Notes: generated from the sequence alone by a model not told the origin. DNA of 64,000 nucleotides from Robiginitomaculum antarcticum DSM 21748 (GCF_000365025.1 NZ_KB823011.1:1314621-1378620), one strand, 5' to 3'; counted from the first letter of the stretch, positions 17,658 through 26,189 are shown. A program made the numbers and translations.

Positions 17658-18368
17658 ATGGTAAACATAATAAAAGCCGGATTCCTCGCGGGTCCGGCTT
17701 TTTTGTTGGCGGGATGTGTGGGCGCGTCTCCCGTTAGTGTTCAGCATGAGCTTTGGTTTGTCGGGCGTCATGAGTTTTTTCTTCCGCTAAGCGTCATTTT
17801 GATAGGGCTTTTGACTTTTGTGATCTGTAAATTTTTTCCGATATTTGGGCGGTCAATTCTGAGGGTGTTTAGAAGACCAATTATCTTGCCAGCGTTATGG
17901 GTGTTTAGCGCTGCTTTGTTTATAGTCGCTAAGGGAGCTACGAAAGCGCTCATGTCGGTTCCGGCTATAGCCTTGAGGCTGCAAGACTCCTATTTTCTCG
18001 GATCGTCGTCTTTAGAGCTGGTGAGTTTTATTGTCAGCTTTCTCATTGCGGCGATAGTTTTTGCCCTGTGGCCAAAAATTTTAAGCATGGGGTATAATGT
18101 CTGGCTCGCGTGGATATGCTGGCTATTTTATACGCTGGGCGCTGCGTTAATTGTATTTCCACGACTGTGGCCTGCAAACAAAAGCACGCCTAATCGCTAC
18201 GTTGAGTATAACAATAGCTATGGATTTTGGGACTATATTTATGGCGCGGGAATAGTCTTATGCGGCATCGCCCTTGCGACATTTGTCATCCTTGTGATTG
18301 AAGCGCTTGTTGTGCGTCGTCCTTTGCGCGATAAGGCCGCCGACACCGTATTGGACAATGTTAAATGA
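17658..18368 (+). CDS. Membrane protein homologous to the C-terminal third of CoxA, without heme ligands
   Basis: 236 residues from the ATG at 17658, with about five membrane helices. From residue 76 to the end it aligns to CoxA residues of about 356-503 with no gap; shared elements include P-x-L-W, P-A, L-x-D-x-Y, K-I, Y-N, L-A, F-P, RYVEY for RYVDY, and V-I-E-A-x-x-x-R-R-P. CoxA heme ligands H397 and H399 correspond to S117 and L119, and the first propionate arginine to asparagine, so it cannot bind heme in the CoxA way. The first 25 codons read as a lipoprotein signal (FLLAGC) but overlap the coxA terminator; a GTG at 17718 preceded by GGCGGGA is an alternative start. Its stop overlaps the ctaB start (ATGA). 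More AT-rich than coxA. Confidence 0.7.
   Translation: MVNIIKAGFLAGPAFLLAGCVGASPVSVQHELWFVGRHEFFLPLSVILIGLLTFVICKFFPIFGRSILRVFRRPIILPALWVFSAALFIVAKGATKALMSVPAIALRLQDSYFLGSSSLELVSFIVSFLIAAIVFALWPKILSMGYNVWLAWICWLFYTLGAALIVFPRLWPANKSTPNRYVEYNNSYGFWDYIYGAGIVLCGIALATFVILVIEALVVRRPLRDKAADTVLDNVK
17672..17704 (+). terminator. Intrinsic terminator of coxA, inside the next reading frame
   Basis: Perfect 10-bp stem AAAAGCCGGA (17672-17681) with TCCGGCTTTT (17693-17702), 11-base loop, uridine run closing the stem and continuing to 17704. It lies 37 bases after the coxA stop and 15 bases after the first possible ATG of the following gene, so it would separate coxBA expression from the assembly genes. 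Confidence 0.8.
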
Positions 18369-19333
18369 CTGACACATCGTCAACATCACCGCTCTCGCCG
18401 TCCGGTCTCGGCACGGCGCAGCCGCGTGATTATTTCGCGCTGATGAAGCCGCGCGTGATGAGCCTTGTTGTGTTCACCGCATGGGTTGGGTTGTTTGTTG
18501 CTCCGGGCCAGCTCTCATGGCCCCTCGCTGCCGCGTCGATCCTTTGCATTGCCGTCGGCGCAGGCGCATCCGGCGCGCTCAATATGTGGTGGGAAGCGGA
18601 GAGCGACGCGCTGATGTCGCGCACCAAAACCCGGCCTATCCCCGCCGGAAAGCTCTCGCGTGACAGCGCGCTGGGCTTTGGCGTCATTATGTCTGCGCTG
18701 TCGGTGCTGGGTCTGGCGATGGCCAGCAATTATTTCGCCGCCGCTTTTCTCGCTTTTACAATCGCGTTTTACGCTGTGTTTTACACCATGTGGCTGAAAC
18801 GGGCGACTCCGCAAAATATTGTCATTGGCGGCGCGGCGGGGGCTTTCCCGCCCATGGTCGGCTATGCCGCCGTAACCGGCAATATCAGCTGGGACAGCAT
18901 CATTTTATTTTTGATTACATTTATGTGGACGCCGCCGCATTTCTGGGCGCTGGCGCTGTATAAAACGATTGATTATGACAAGGCGGGCATTCCGATGATG
19001 CCCAATGTTGCGGGCGCGAAATCAACGCGGCGGCAGATATTTATTTACGCGCTCGCTCTGGCGGGCGTTTGCGTGTTGCCGCTGCTAACCGGTCTAGGCG
19101 GACCATTATACGGCGTCGTCGCGCTGGCGCTCAATGCCGGGTTTGTCGGGCTGGCCTATCGCGTGTGGCAATCTCGCGCAGGGGATCGCCCTGAACATGG
19201 CGACGAAAGATCACTATATGATGTAAAAGCAGGCGATAAAGCTGCGCGTAATCTGTTCGCATTTTCGCTGTTTTACCTGTTTACGATATTTGTCGCGATT
19301 GCGGCAGAACACGCTTTAAAACTCGTAGGATAA
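18365..19333 (+). CDS. ctaB: Protoheme IX farnesyltransferase (heme O synthase)
   Basis: 322 residues, about nine membrane helices, UbiA prenyltransferase superfamily. Attaches a farnesyl group to heme B, giving heme O on the way to the heme A used by CoxA. Family motifs: YFALMKPRVMSLVVFTAWVG near residue 23, N-M-W-W-E-A-E-S-D (NMWWEAESDALMSRT) near 75 as the first aspartate-rich site, and YDKAGIPMMPNVAG near 206. The ATG overlaps the stop of the CoxA-like gene, so translation is coupled. No heme A synthase (ctaA) gene is in the window. Confidence 0.95.
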   Translation: MTDTSSTSPLSPSGLGTAQPRDYFALMKPRVMSLVVFTAWVGLFVAPGQLSWPLAAASILCIAVGAGASGALNMWWEAESDALMSRTKTRPIPAGKLSRDSALGFGVIMSALSVLGLAMASNYFAAAFLAFTIAFYAVFYTMWLKRATPQNIVIGGAAGAFPPMVGYAAVTGNISWDSIILFLITFMWTPPHFWALALYKTIDYDKAGIPMMPNVAGAKSTRRQIFIYALALAGVCVLPLLTGLGGPLYGVVALALNAGFVGLAYRVWQSRAGDRPEHGDERSLYDVKAGDKAARNLFAFSLFYLFTIFVAIAAEHALKLVG

Positions 19334-19336
19334 ATC

Positions 19337-19495
19337 ATGCAGCCCGAAAATAAAGTCATCGACTATGTGACACCGACTGCGCAGGAATTGGCCGCGCGTA
19401 AAAAACGTAATTTGGCCATTGCCGCCGCGCTGGTTACGTTCTGCGCTCTAATTTTTGCTCTGATGGTGTTCAAAAGCTGGGGCGGAGGCGCCTAA
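19337..19495 (+). CDS. Small single-helix oxidase-cluster protein (CoxF-like)
   Basis: 52 residues: a polar start, a basic stop-transfer segment (ARKKRN), then one membrane helix (about residues 25-46). It lies 3 bases after ctaB, and its TAA abuts the GTG of ctaG. A small single-helix protein at this exact place is usual in alphaproteobacterial cta clusters, where it is called CoxF; its role in oxidase assembly or structure is not established. It is too short for most gene finders. Confidence 0.75.
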   Translation: MQPENKVIDYVTPTAQELAARKKRNLAIAAALVTFCALIFALMVFKSWGGGA

Positions 19496-20056
19496 GTGAC
19501 CGACGCGCAAAATAAGGCCGACCAACAGAGCCGTAATATCAGCCGCACGATAGGCATACTTGCGGTCGTGACATTCGCCATGTTGGGTCTCGGTTTTGCC
19601 TCGAAACCACTTTACGATACATTTTGCCGCGTCACAGGCTATGGCGGCACAACCCGCGTCGCCGATACGAATGAAAACCTCGTGAGCGACAGGGTGATTG
19701 AGGTGCGGTTTGACAGCAATGTCACGAATGGCCTGCCATGGACATTTAAACCCAATCAATTGTCGATGGATGTGCAGGTTGGGGCTAATAATCTAACTTT
19801 TTACAAAGTGACCAATCTGGCCAATTACCCCGTGATTGCGACGTCAAATTATAATCTGACCCCGATCAAGGCCGCGCCGTATTTTTCAAAATTGGAATGT
19901 TTCTGTTTTACGGAGCAGCGACTCGAGCCCGGCGAGAGCGCAGAGCTTCCCGTTGTGTTTTTCATCGACAATCAAATCCTCGACGACCCGCGTCTGGATG
20001 ACATAAAAACCGTGACTTTGTCTTATACCTTCTTCCCCGTTGATGAAAAAGCCTAA
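19496..20056 (+). CDS. ctaG: Cytochrome c oxidase assembly protein CtaG/Cox11
   Basis: 186 residues. One N-terminal membrane helix (about 16-38) with the conserved F-A-S-K-P-L-Y-x-x-F-C segment after it, then a periplasmic Cox11 domain with the copper motif ECFCFTEQ near residue 138. Delivers copper to the CuB centre of CoxA. GTG start directly after the TAA of the preceding small gene, so translation by re-initiation is likely. Confidence 0.95.
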   Translation: MTDAQNKADQQSRNISRTIGILAVVTFAMLGLGFASKPLYDTFCRVTGYGGTTRVADTNENLVSDRVIEVRFDSNVTNGLPWTFKPNQLSMDVQVGANNLTFYKVTNLANYPVIATSNYNLTPIKAAPYFSKLECFCFTEQRLEPGESAELPVVFFIDNQILDDPRLDDIKTVTLSYTFFPVDEKA

Positions 20057-20094
20057 GCCGCGACGCAAAGCCGCTATTATCTGCCGTGAAAACA

Positions 20095-20123
20095 TTGCCC
20101 GCGGGTTAGCTTTTAGCTATAGC
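20095..20123 (+). promoter_or_regulatory. Candidate sigma-70 promoter for coxC
   Basis: TTGCCC, 17 bases, TATAGC in the 104-base gap between ctaG and coxC. Transcription would start near 20130, about 30 bases before the coxC ATG. Confidence 0.4.
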
Positions 20124-20160
20124 GGAGAAAATCTACGCCTTTCTTTTGCTGGAGTGCCCT

Positions 20161-21063
20161 ATGGCCGGACATGCCGTTGAACATGACTATCACCTGATTG
20201 ATCCAAGCCCGTGGCCGCTCGTGGCTTCTATGGCGGCATTGGTCTGGTGTTTTGGAATGGTTATCTTTTTCAAAGGCCTAGCCTCCGCAGATAGCGGCAC
20301 GGCCTTTTTCCTCGCTAAAGGTGCATGGCCTATCCTTGCCGGCGGCATTTTATTTTCCGCTTATGCCATGTTTGCATGGTGGAAAGACGTCACTGCAGAA
20401 AGCCGCGCCGGAGATCATACACCGGTTGTGCAGCTTGGCCTGCGCTACGGCATGATTATGTTCATCATGCAAGAAGTCATGTTCTTTGTCGGATGGTTCT
20501 GGATGTTCTTTGAACTCGGACTTTTTCATAAAGTCCGCGCCGGATGGAACCCTGATGTAACAGATAATCCTGAAAAATGGGCCGATAGCTGGACCGGCGG
20601 CCTGCATACGGTTGACCCATGGAATTTGCCATTGATGAATACTCTGGTTTTGTTGCTGTCCGGCACGACCGTCACATGGGCGCATCACGCGCTCATCCAC
20701 GGCAAACGCAATGAAGCCAAATGGGGGCTGGGCCTGACCATTTTGCTCGGCATAGCTTTTACTGCATTGCAGGCGCTCGAATATTATGAAATTTTCACGC
20801 ACCGCGCCGACGGAGAACCGTGGTATGATGTGAATGCTTATGGCTCAATCTTTATCTTTGCGACGGGCTTTCACGGCTTTCACGTTCTTATAGGGACGAT
20901 CTTCCTGCTGGTGTGCTGGTCACGTCTGATGGCGGGCGGCTTTACCGCCAAGAAGCATTTCGGGTTTGAAGCGGCCGCCTGGTATTGGCACTTTGTCGAT
21001 GTCGTCTGGATTTTCCTCTTCGCCTTCATCTATGTCTTGTTCCAATATAACGGCGTCCATTAA
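20161..21063 (+). CDS. coxC: Cytochrome c oxidase subunit III
   Basis: 300 residues, seven membrane helices. Recognised by [16 protein letters not shown] at the start, [18 protein letters not shown] near residue 100, [16 protein letters not shown], and the C-terminal [20 protein letters not shown]. It stabilises the catalytic subunit and proton uptake. The ATG at 20161 has GGAG six bases upstream; the earlier TTG at 20146 is unlikely. It stands 104 bases from ctaG with its own candidate promoter. Confidence 0.97.
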   Translation: MAGHAVEHDYHLIDPSPWPLVASMAALVWCFGMVIFFKGLASADSGTAFFLAKGAWPILAGGILFSAYAMFAWWKDVTAESRAGDHTPVVQLGLRYGMIMFIMQEVMFFVGWFWMFFELGLFHKVRAGWNPDVTDNPEKWADSWTGGLHTVDPWNLPLMNTLVLLLSGTTVTWAHHALIHGKRNEAKWGLGLTILLGIAFTALQALEYYEIFTHRADGEPWYDVNAYGSIFIFATGFHGFHVLIGTIFLLVCWSRLMAGGFTAKKHFGFEAAAWYWHFVDVVWIFLFAFIYVLFQYNGVH

Positions 21064-21068
21064 AGGGC

Positions 21069-21452
21069 GTGCCCGGCTTCCTTGTTCTTGACGGTATTAA
21101 AGGCCGCTGCCCCGATTGTGGCAGCGGCTCTTTATTTTCAGGCTTTCTAAAATACGCTACCCACTGCGAAGTGTGCAGCAAGGATTTTCAATCCGAAGAT
21201 GCCGGTGACGGCCCCGCTGTCTTTGTCATATTTATTGCGGGATTTTTTATTGTGCCATTGGCGCTTGTGTTCCAGCTTGCGCTCGACGCACCCGTCTGGC
21301 TGACTTTGCTCATCTGGATACCCGTTATCTTGATTTCGTCTATAGTGCTGCTGCGTCCGTTGCGCGGCATCATGTTGGCCATGCAGCTGAGCCGGGATTC
21401 CGGCGAAGCCCGGCTGGAAGATAAGGACGGCTCGATAGAGGATAAGAGTTGA
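21069..21452 (+). CDS. DUF983 family zinc-ribbon membrane protein
   Basis: 127 residues from a GTG. An N-terminal zinc ribbon (CPDCG and CEVCSKDF, about residues 14-40) is followed by two membrane helices (about 52-70 and 75-95). The family is found beside oxidase genes in alphaproteobacteria; function unknown. Five bases after coxC, and its TGA overlaps the ATG of the SURF1 gene. Confidence 0.85.
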   Translation: MPGFLVLDGIKGRCPDCGSGSLFSGFLKYATHCEVCSKDFQSEDAGDGPAVFVIFIAGFFIVPLALVFQLALDAPVWLTLLIWIPVILISSIVLLRPLRGIMLAMQLSRDSGEARLEDKDGSIEDKS

Positions 21453-22198
21453 TGCGTTTTCGTCCCATGCCCGGTTTTACAGTCCTCACTCTGATTATGC
21501 TGGCGATTTTGATTTCGCTCGGTACGTGGCAATATCAGCGCCTACAATGGAAAACGGACCTGCTTGCCAGCATTGATGCGGCTGCGGATGCCGCGCCCTT
21601 TATGAGCCTGTCAGCGGTCAACACAGCCATAGAGGACGGTGATCCCGTGGATTTCCGTCGTATTGAAATTGTCGTGACGCCAATCCCGGCTGCGGGTGAG
21701 TCCAAAATTGCAACGCCGGTCTTCTTTGTCTTCACAACACAGGACAAGAAAACCTATTGGCGCGTTTTTTATCCCGTATCATCACACGGCAATGGGGTTT
21801 ATGTCGCTGGACCGCTTATACCCGACGCGCAAAAACTTGCCTATAAATTGCCCAATGACCCCCAAGAGAGTGTGACGGGGTATGTCCGTCTGCATCAGAC
21901 CCCCGGCTTTGGCAGTCCAAAATCGACACCGTCTCAAAACCGCTATTTTTCGTTCAATCCTGTTCCTGACGAACTGGATTGGGGCGAAGCTATTCCAGGA
22001 CGCGATATCCAGACGGGTTATTATATCGACGCCGTCCCGGCCACGCGTGCCGAAAACATCCCGCCGAAACGGCCTGATATTCGCAATAATCATTTTGACT
22101 ATATGCTGACATGGTACAGCTTTGCCCTGATCCTGCTGGTAATCTACACCATCATGCATGTGCGCGCGGGTCGGCTCAGTTTTGGGGGCCGTTCGTGA
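21452..22198 (+). CDS. SURF1-family oxidase assembly protein
   Basis: 248 residues. Two membrane helices, one near residues 8-27 (FTVLTLIMLAILISLGTWQYQRL, the family signature with L-G-x-W-Q-x-x-R) and one near 210-232, flank a periplasmic domain. Bacterial Surf1 proteins help place heme A in CoxA. Start ATG overlaps the DUF983 stop; the end overlaps the next GTG (GTGA). Confidence 0.92.
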   Translation: MRFRPMPGFTVLTLIMLAILISLGTWQYQRLQWKTDLLASIDAAADAAPFMSLSAVNTAIEDGDPVDFRRIEIVVTPIPAAGESKIATPVFFVFTTQDKKTYWRVFYPVSSHGNGVYVAGPLIPDAQKLAYKLPNDPQESVTGYVRLHQTPGFGSPKSTPSQNRYFSFNPVPDELDWGEAIPGRDIQTGYYIDAVPATRAENIPPKRPDIRNNHFDYMLTWYSFALILLVIYTIMHVRAGRLSFGGRS

Positions 22199-22776
22199 GT
22201 CCTCGCCGGCGCGCTGACACTAATACGGCTCTGTTCGAAACTGTGGCAGGCGGCGGCGTGCATCTGCGTCATCCCCAATGGGCTGATTATGATGCATGGG
22301 CAGAACTGCGACTGTCTTCGCGCCAACATTTACAGCCTTGGGAGCCGCGCTGGAGCGATGATCATCTGACCCGCAGCGCTTATCGCGCCCGATTGACGCG
22401 GTTTAAAAAAATGGTCGCTGCGGATCAAGGCTATCCATTTCATATTTTTCGCGCCTCTGACAATGTTATGGTCGGAGCCGTCAATTTAACGAATGTACAG
22501 AGAAAAGTGAAACAAAGCTGCGCGCTGGGCTACTGGATTGCGCAGCGCCATTCCCGGCAGGGCTATGCCCGCGCCGCCGTGCGTGCCGTGTCACGTTTTG
22601 CGTTTGAGACTTTGGCTTTGCACCGCATTGAAGCCGCCGTGGGTCTGGATAATACAGCATCGCGGCATCTACTCGACGCGGCCGGATTTACCCATGAGGG
22701 GATCGGGCGCGGCTATTTAAAAATTGACGGTGTCTGGCGTGACCATGATCTAATGGCGAAATTGTCAAATGATTAG
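22195..22776 (+). CDS. RimJ/RimL-type GNAT acetyltransferase
   Basis: 193 residues from the GTG at 22195, which overlaps the SURF1 stop and has GGGGG upstream. Contains HLRHPQWADYDAWAELR at the start, ALGYWIAQRHSRQGYARAAV (acetyl-CoA motif A with Q-G-x-A/G) near residue 115, and ALHRIEAAVGLDNTASRHLLDAAGFTHEG (motif B), the layout of ribosomal-protein alanine N-acetyltransferases. The target is unproven. In many alphaproteobacteria a gene of this kind follows surf1, thrC and an M16 peptidase gene; here those two are absent. Confidence 0.85.
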   Translation: MSPRRRADTNTALFETVAGGGVHLRHPQWADYDAWAELRLSSRQHLQPWEPRWSDDHLTRSAYRARLTRFKKMVAADQGYPFHIFRASDNVMVGAVNLTNVQRKVKQSCALGYWIAQRHSRQGYARAAVRAVSRFAFETLALHRIEAAVGLDNTASRHLLDAAGFTHEGIGRGYLKIDGVWRDHDLMAKLSND

Positions 22777-23346
22777 CTAGGCCGATCCGCTAAACATGGA
22801 GAGTTGCGACGGTTTAATCCCGATTTGCGCCAGCGCCGCTTCCCACATTTTCTCAGGTTTTGTGTCATAGATAAGCGCGTCTGTGCCCTCAGCTATCAGC
22901 CAGGCATTGACGCCAAGTTCGGCCTCAAGCTGTCCCGGTGACCATCCGGCATAACCCAGCGCAAAAATGGCGCGCTCCGGCGGGCTCTCTCCGGCCAAGG
23001 CGAGCAACACATCTTTGGTGGACGTCAATACAAGCCCGTCACGCACGCGTATGGAAGATTCCAGAGAGAAAAAATCATCACTATGAAGGACGAAGCCGCG
23101 CTCACGTCCCACTGGGCCGCCGTTAAAGACGGGGCGGGGGCGGGCGGCATTGGGGCCTTCAACGCCGGACTGTTTCAAAATTTCGCCGAGGTTAACGCGC
23201 GGCTGCGGATTGTTGAGCACCACCCCCATAGCCCCGTCATCATCGTGCAGGCACATCATAATGATACTACGCGCAAAACGAGGGTCCAACATAGCGGGCG
23301 TGGCGATTAAAATCTGTCCGCCTAGATATTGCGTTTCAAAGCTCAT
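22777..23346 (-). CDS. YqgE/AlgH family protein
   Basis: 189 residues from the ATG at 23346. The family marks are YLGGQILIATPAMLDPRFARSI at the start, HDDDGAMGVVLNNP near residue 30, VFNGGPVGRERGFVLH and FALGYAGWSPGQLEAELGVNAW near 130. Function unknown; one relative was once linked to alginate regulation. A much longer open frame upstream (to 23808) overlaps the peroxiredoxin gene and lacks family similarity, so it is not used. It is divergent from that peroxiredoxin gene. Confidence 0.9.
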   Translation of the reverse strand: MSFETQYLGGQILIATPAMLDPRFARSIIMMCLHDDDGAMGVVLNNPQPRVNLGEILKQSGVEGPNAARPRPVFNGGPVGRERGFVLHSDDFFSLESSIRVRDGLVLTSTKDVLLALAGESPPERAIFALGYAGWSPGQLEAELGVNAWLIAEGTDALIYDTKPEKMWEAALAQIGIKPSQLSMFSGSA

Positions 23347-23449
23347 AGCCCAGCAAAGCACGGCGCGGCGATTAATGGCAAGCATGTCTTGCCAAAAGGG
23401 CGCGTTATGACCATATTTTAGCTGTATAGACCCAAACCCGGAGAGACTT

Positions 23450-23929
23450 ATGAGCCTTAAAGTCGGCGATAAATTACCTGAAGCCACTTTTATGATCCCC
23501 ACGCCTGACGGCCCGGAGCCGCGCAGTACGGATGATATTTTTAAAGGCAAGCGCGTCGCGCTCTTTGCCGTACCCGGGGCTTTTACCCCGACCTGTAGCG
23601 CCAAACACCTGCCGGGCTTTAAAAACCGCGCCGATGAGTTGTCTGCCAAAGGTATTGACGCGATTGCCTGCACATCGGTCAATGATGTTTTCGTCATGGA
23701 TGCGTGGGGCAAGCAGTCAGAGGCGGGAGATATGATGATGCTGGCCGACGGCAACGGGGATTTTGCCCGTGCCGCCGGACTGGACATGGACGCAACAGGC
23801 TTCGGCATGGGCGGGCGCAGCCAGCGCTATTCGCTAATTGCAAATGACGGTGTTGTCGAACAAATCAATGTCGAGCAAAGCGGCGAGTTTAAAGTCAGTT
23901 CTGCCGATTATATGCTGGAGCAGCTTTAA
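23450..23929 (+). CDS. Peroxiredoxin, Prx5-like
   Basis: 159 residues. The peroxidatic cysteine is C49 in VPGAFTPTCSAKHLPGF, followed by VNDVFVMDAWGK and a C-terminal half ending in YMLEQL, all typical of the Prx5 (type II atypical 2-Cys/1-Cys) branch. Reduces hydrogen peroxide or alkyl peroxides with a thiol donor. The only other cysteine is C74 in AIACTSVND. GAGAG precedes the ATG. A GC hairpin closes the unit at 23941-23963. Confidence 0.92.
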   Translation: MSLKVGDKLPEATFMIPTPDGPEPRSTDDIFKGKRVALFAVPGAFTPTCSAKHLPGFKNRADELSAKGIDAIACTSVNDVFVMDAWGKQSEAGDMMMLADGNGDFARAAGLDMDATGFGMGGRSQRYSLIANDGVVEQINVEQSGEFKVSSADYMLEQL

Positions 23930-23940
23930 GCTGCCCGCCT

Positions 23941-23963
23941 GCCGCAGGGTTTTGCCCTGCGGC
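23941..23963 (+). terminator. Hairpin after the peroxiredoxin gene
   Basis: Perfect 9-bp stem GCCGCAGGG with CCCTGCGGC and a 5-base loop, 12 bases after the stop codon. No uridine run follows, so termination may be weak or factor-dependent. Confidence 0.5.
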
Positions 23964-24014
23964 GCATTCGGCCCCATGGACGCCGGATAATATTATAAAA
24001 TCAAAGGGGACATC

Positions 24015-24935
24015 ATGGACATTGCGCAATATCTTCCAATTATATTCTTACTTCTGGTTATCGTTGTGGTGTTCAAAGCGATCAAGATTGTTCCGCAAGG
24101 CCGCGAGTTCCCGATTGAACGCTTCGGGCGTTACAGCAAAACATTAAAACCCGGCCTGTCTTTTATCATTCCATTTTTCGACCGTATCGGGGATCGCACC
24201 GATATGCGCGAGCGCGTTATAGATATTCCGTCCCAAGACGTAATTACCAAAGATAATGTCATGGTCACCGCTGACGCCGTTGTCTTCATCCAGGTCACGG
24301 ATGCCCGCCGCGCAGTCTATGAGGTGGACAGCCTTGATAACGCCATCCAGAATCTCTGTCTGACGAATGTGCGGACGGTTGTCGGATCTATGGATCTGGA
24401 CGAAGTCCTCTCCCGCCGTGACGAAATTAATGCCCGCCTGCTCACCGTGATTGATAATGCAACCGATCCCTGGGGCACGAAAGTGACGCGGATTGAGATC
24501 AAAGATCTGTCCCCGCCTCATGACATTACCCAGGCCATGAACAAGCAGATGAAAGCCGAGCGCGAGAAACGCGCCGATATTTTGAACGCCGAAGGGTCCA
24601 AACAATCCTCTATCTTGCGCGCTGAAGGCGAAAAAGAAGCCGCCATTCGCGAAGCTGAAGGCCGCCGCCAAGCTGCGTTTCTTGACGCCGAAGCCCGCGA
24701 GCGCGAGGCACAAGCCGAAGCTAAAGCGACCCAGATGGTGAGCGACGCCATTGCCAAAGGTGACGTCAACGCGATCAACTATTTTATTGCTCAGGATTAT
24801 GTCAAAGCTTTTGAAAAGCTGGCCAGTTCTCCGCAGCAAAAAACCGTTATCGTACCGGCAGAGCTGTCTGCTCTCGCCGCGACTGTGGGCGGGATAAGCG
24901 CCCTGCTCGGCGGCGATAAAAAAGCAGGTAAATAG
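24015..24935 (+). CDS. SPFH/Band 7 (stomatin-like, QmcA-type) membrane protein
   Basis: 306 residues: one N-terminal membrane helix (about 7-24), the SPFH domain (about 27-190, with [19 protein letters not shown] at its start), a long charged coiled coil rich in Ala/Glu/Arg (about 185-245), and a C-terminal hydrophobic tail. Family members form large oligomers in membrane microdomains. It is directly followed by an NfeD protein, the usual partner. AGGGGAC precedes the ATG. Confidence 0.92.
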   Translation: MDIAQYLPIIFLLLVIVVVFKAIKIVPQGREFPIERFGRYSKTLKPGLSFIIPFFDRIGDRTDMRERVIDIPSQDVITKDNVMVTADAVVFIQVTDARRAVYEVDSLDNAIQNLCLTNVRTVVGSMDLDEVLSRRDEINARLLTVIDNATDPWGTKVTRIEIKDLSPPHDITQAMNKQMKAEREKRADILNAEGSKQSSILRAEGEKEAAIREAEGRRQAAFLDAEAREREAQAEAKATQMVSDAIAKGDVNAINYFIAQDYVKAFEKLASSPQQKTVIVPAELSALAATVGGISALLGGDKKAGK

Positions 24936-24938
24936 ATC

Positions 24939-25412
24939 ATGGAGCCGGCGACAAATGGATTGGTAGTCATGCTCGAAGGGCTTAATGCTTGGAAGTGGCT
25001 GATCTTCGGAATGCTACTGTTGATATTTGAGTTGTTTACCGGATCGCTGTTTATTCTGTGGCCGGCTTTGGCCGCGCTCATCGTCGGCATGGTCAAATTT
25101 GTCCTGCCGCTGGGCTGGGAAAGCCAGCTCGTCCTGTTTGCTATATTGACGGCGATCGGTCTGTTGATAGGCGAGAAATATATACGCCCACGCCTGCGCC
25201 GCGATGATGCCGCAGATGACCTCAATGCGCCGGGTAAGAAAATGGTCGGCCGTAAAGCCGTTGCAGTAACGGATTTCATTGTCGGTGAAGGCCGGGTCGC
25301 TTACGGCGATACGCAATGGCGAGCGCGCCTTGCCGACGGTAATGCCGTGACCGGAGATACGCTTGTGATCACGGGAATTGACGGCGCAACTTTATTGGTC
25401 GTGCGTGATTAG
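24939..25412 (+). CDS. NfeD family membrane protein
   Basis: 157 residues. Three membrane helices (about 20-40, 42-60 and 66-85) and a C-terminal soluble OB-fold domain (about 100-155, ending TLLVVRD). NfeD short forms partner SPFH proteins in membrane organisation. It begins three bases after the stop of the SPFH gene. A later in-frame ATG exists at residue 11 and could be the true start. Confidence 0.88.
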   Translation: MEPATNGLVVMLEGLNAWKWLIFGMLLLIFELFTGSLFILWPALAALIVGMVKFVLPLGWESQLVLFAILTAIGLLIGEKYIRPRLRRDDAADDLNAPGKKMVGRKAVAVTDFIVGEGRVAYGDTQWRARLADGNAVTGDTLVITGIDGATLLVVRD

Positions 25413-25454
25413 CCAATTGTGCATGCAGCCCTCATGCGTTTATAAGCGCGCCTT

Positions 25455-26189
25455 ATGAATTCAGTCATAATCATTCCGGCCCGTATGGCCAGCCTCCGCC
25501 TTCCCGGCAAACCGCTCGCCGATATATGCGGCGCGCCGATGATTGTGCGCTGCGCGCAGCGCGCACAAGCAGCAGCTCTCGGCCCTGTCTATATTGCGTG
25601 TTGCGAGCCCGAAGTCCGCGACGCCGTTCAAGCTGCAGGCTATGAGGCCGTCATGACCGATCCGGATTTGCCGTCCGGGACTGACCGCATTAAAGCGGCG
25701 CTGGAGCAGATTGATCCTGACGGTAAATTTGACACTATAATCAATGTGCAGGGCGATTTGCCGACGTTGGATCCGTCTATTCTTAAAACCGCCATGTCTG
25801 TGATGGATAATAAGAGCGTTGATATCGGAACATTAGCGGTCGAGACCGAAGATCCGGGTGATATTGCCAATCCCAATGTTGTCAAAGCCGTCATTTCATT
25901 CGCGCATGAAGGTGCTGGACGCGCTCTATATTTCACCCGCGCGAGCGCGCCCTCAGGCGATGGCCCTGTCTATCACCATGTCGGGCTTTATGTTTATCGC
26001 CGCGCTGCGCTGAATAGCTTTTGCGCGCTTGCCCCTTCACCGTTAGAGCGGCGCGAACGGCTGGAACAGCTACGCGCGCTGGAGGCCGGCATGCGCATCG
26101 ACGTGGCCCTGATTGACACGGCCCCGCATGGCGTGGATACCCCCGCCGATCTTGTGCGCGCCCGCGCTGAATACGAGTCCGCATTATGA
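25455..26189 (+). CDS. kdsB: CMP-KDO synthetase
   Basis: 244 residues. Activates KDO with CTP for lipid A core synthesis. N-terminal nucleotide motif IIPARMASLRLPGKPLADI, then VMTDPDLPSGTDRI and NVQGDLPTLDP, with HHVGLYVYRRAALNSF near residue 174, as in KdsB. The stop overlaps the pheA start (ATGA). This kdsB-pheA pairing recurs in alphaproteobacteria. Confidence 0.95.
   Translation: MNSVIIIPARMASLRLPGKPLADICGAPMIVRCAQRAQAAALGPVYIACCEPEVRDAVQAAGYEAVMTDPDLPSGTDRIKAALEQIDPDGKFDTIINVQGDLPTLDPSILKTAMSVMDNKSVDIGTLAVETEDPGDIANPNVVKAVISFAHEGAGRALYFTRASAPSGDGPVYHHVGLYVYRRAALNSFCALAPSPLERRERLEQLRALEAGMRIDVALIDTAPHGVDTPADLVRARAEYESAL

Noticed and set aside
23347..23808. Long upstream extension of the YqgE/AlgH frame
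   Set aside because: It overlaps the divergent peroxiredoxin gene, lacks family similarity and has no ribosome site; the start at 23346 matches the family.
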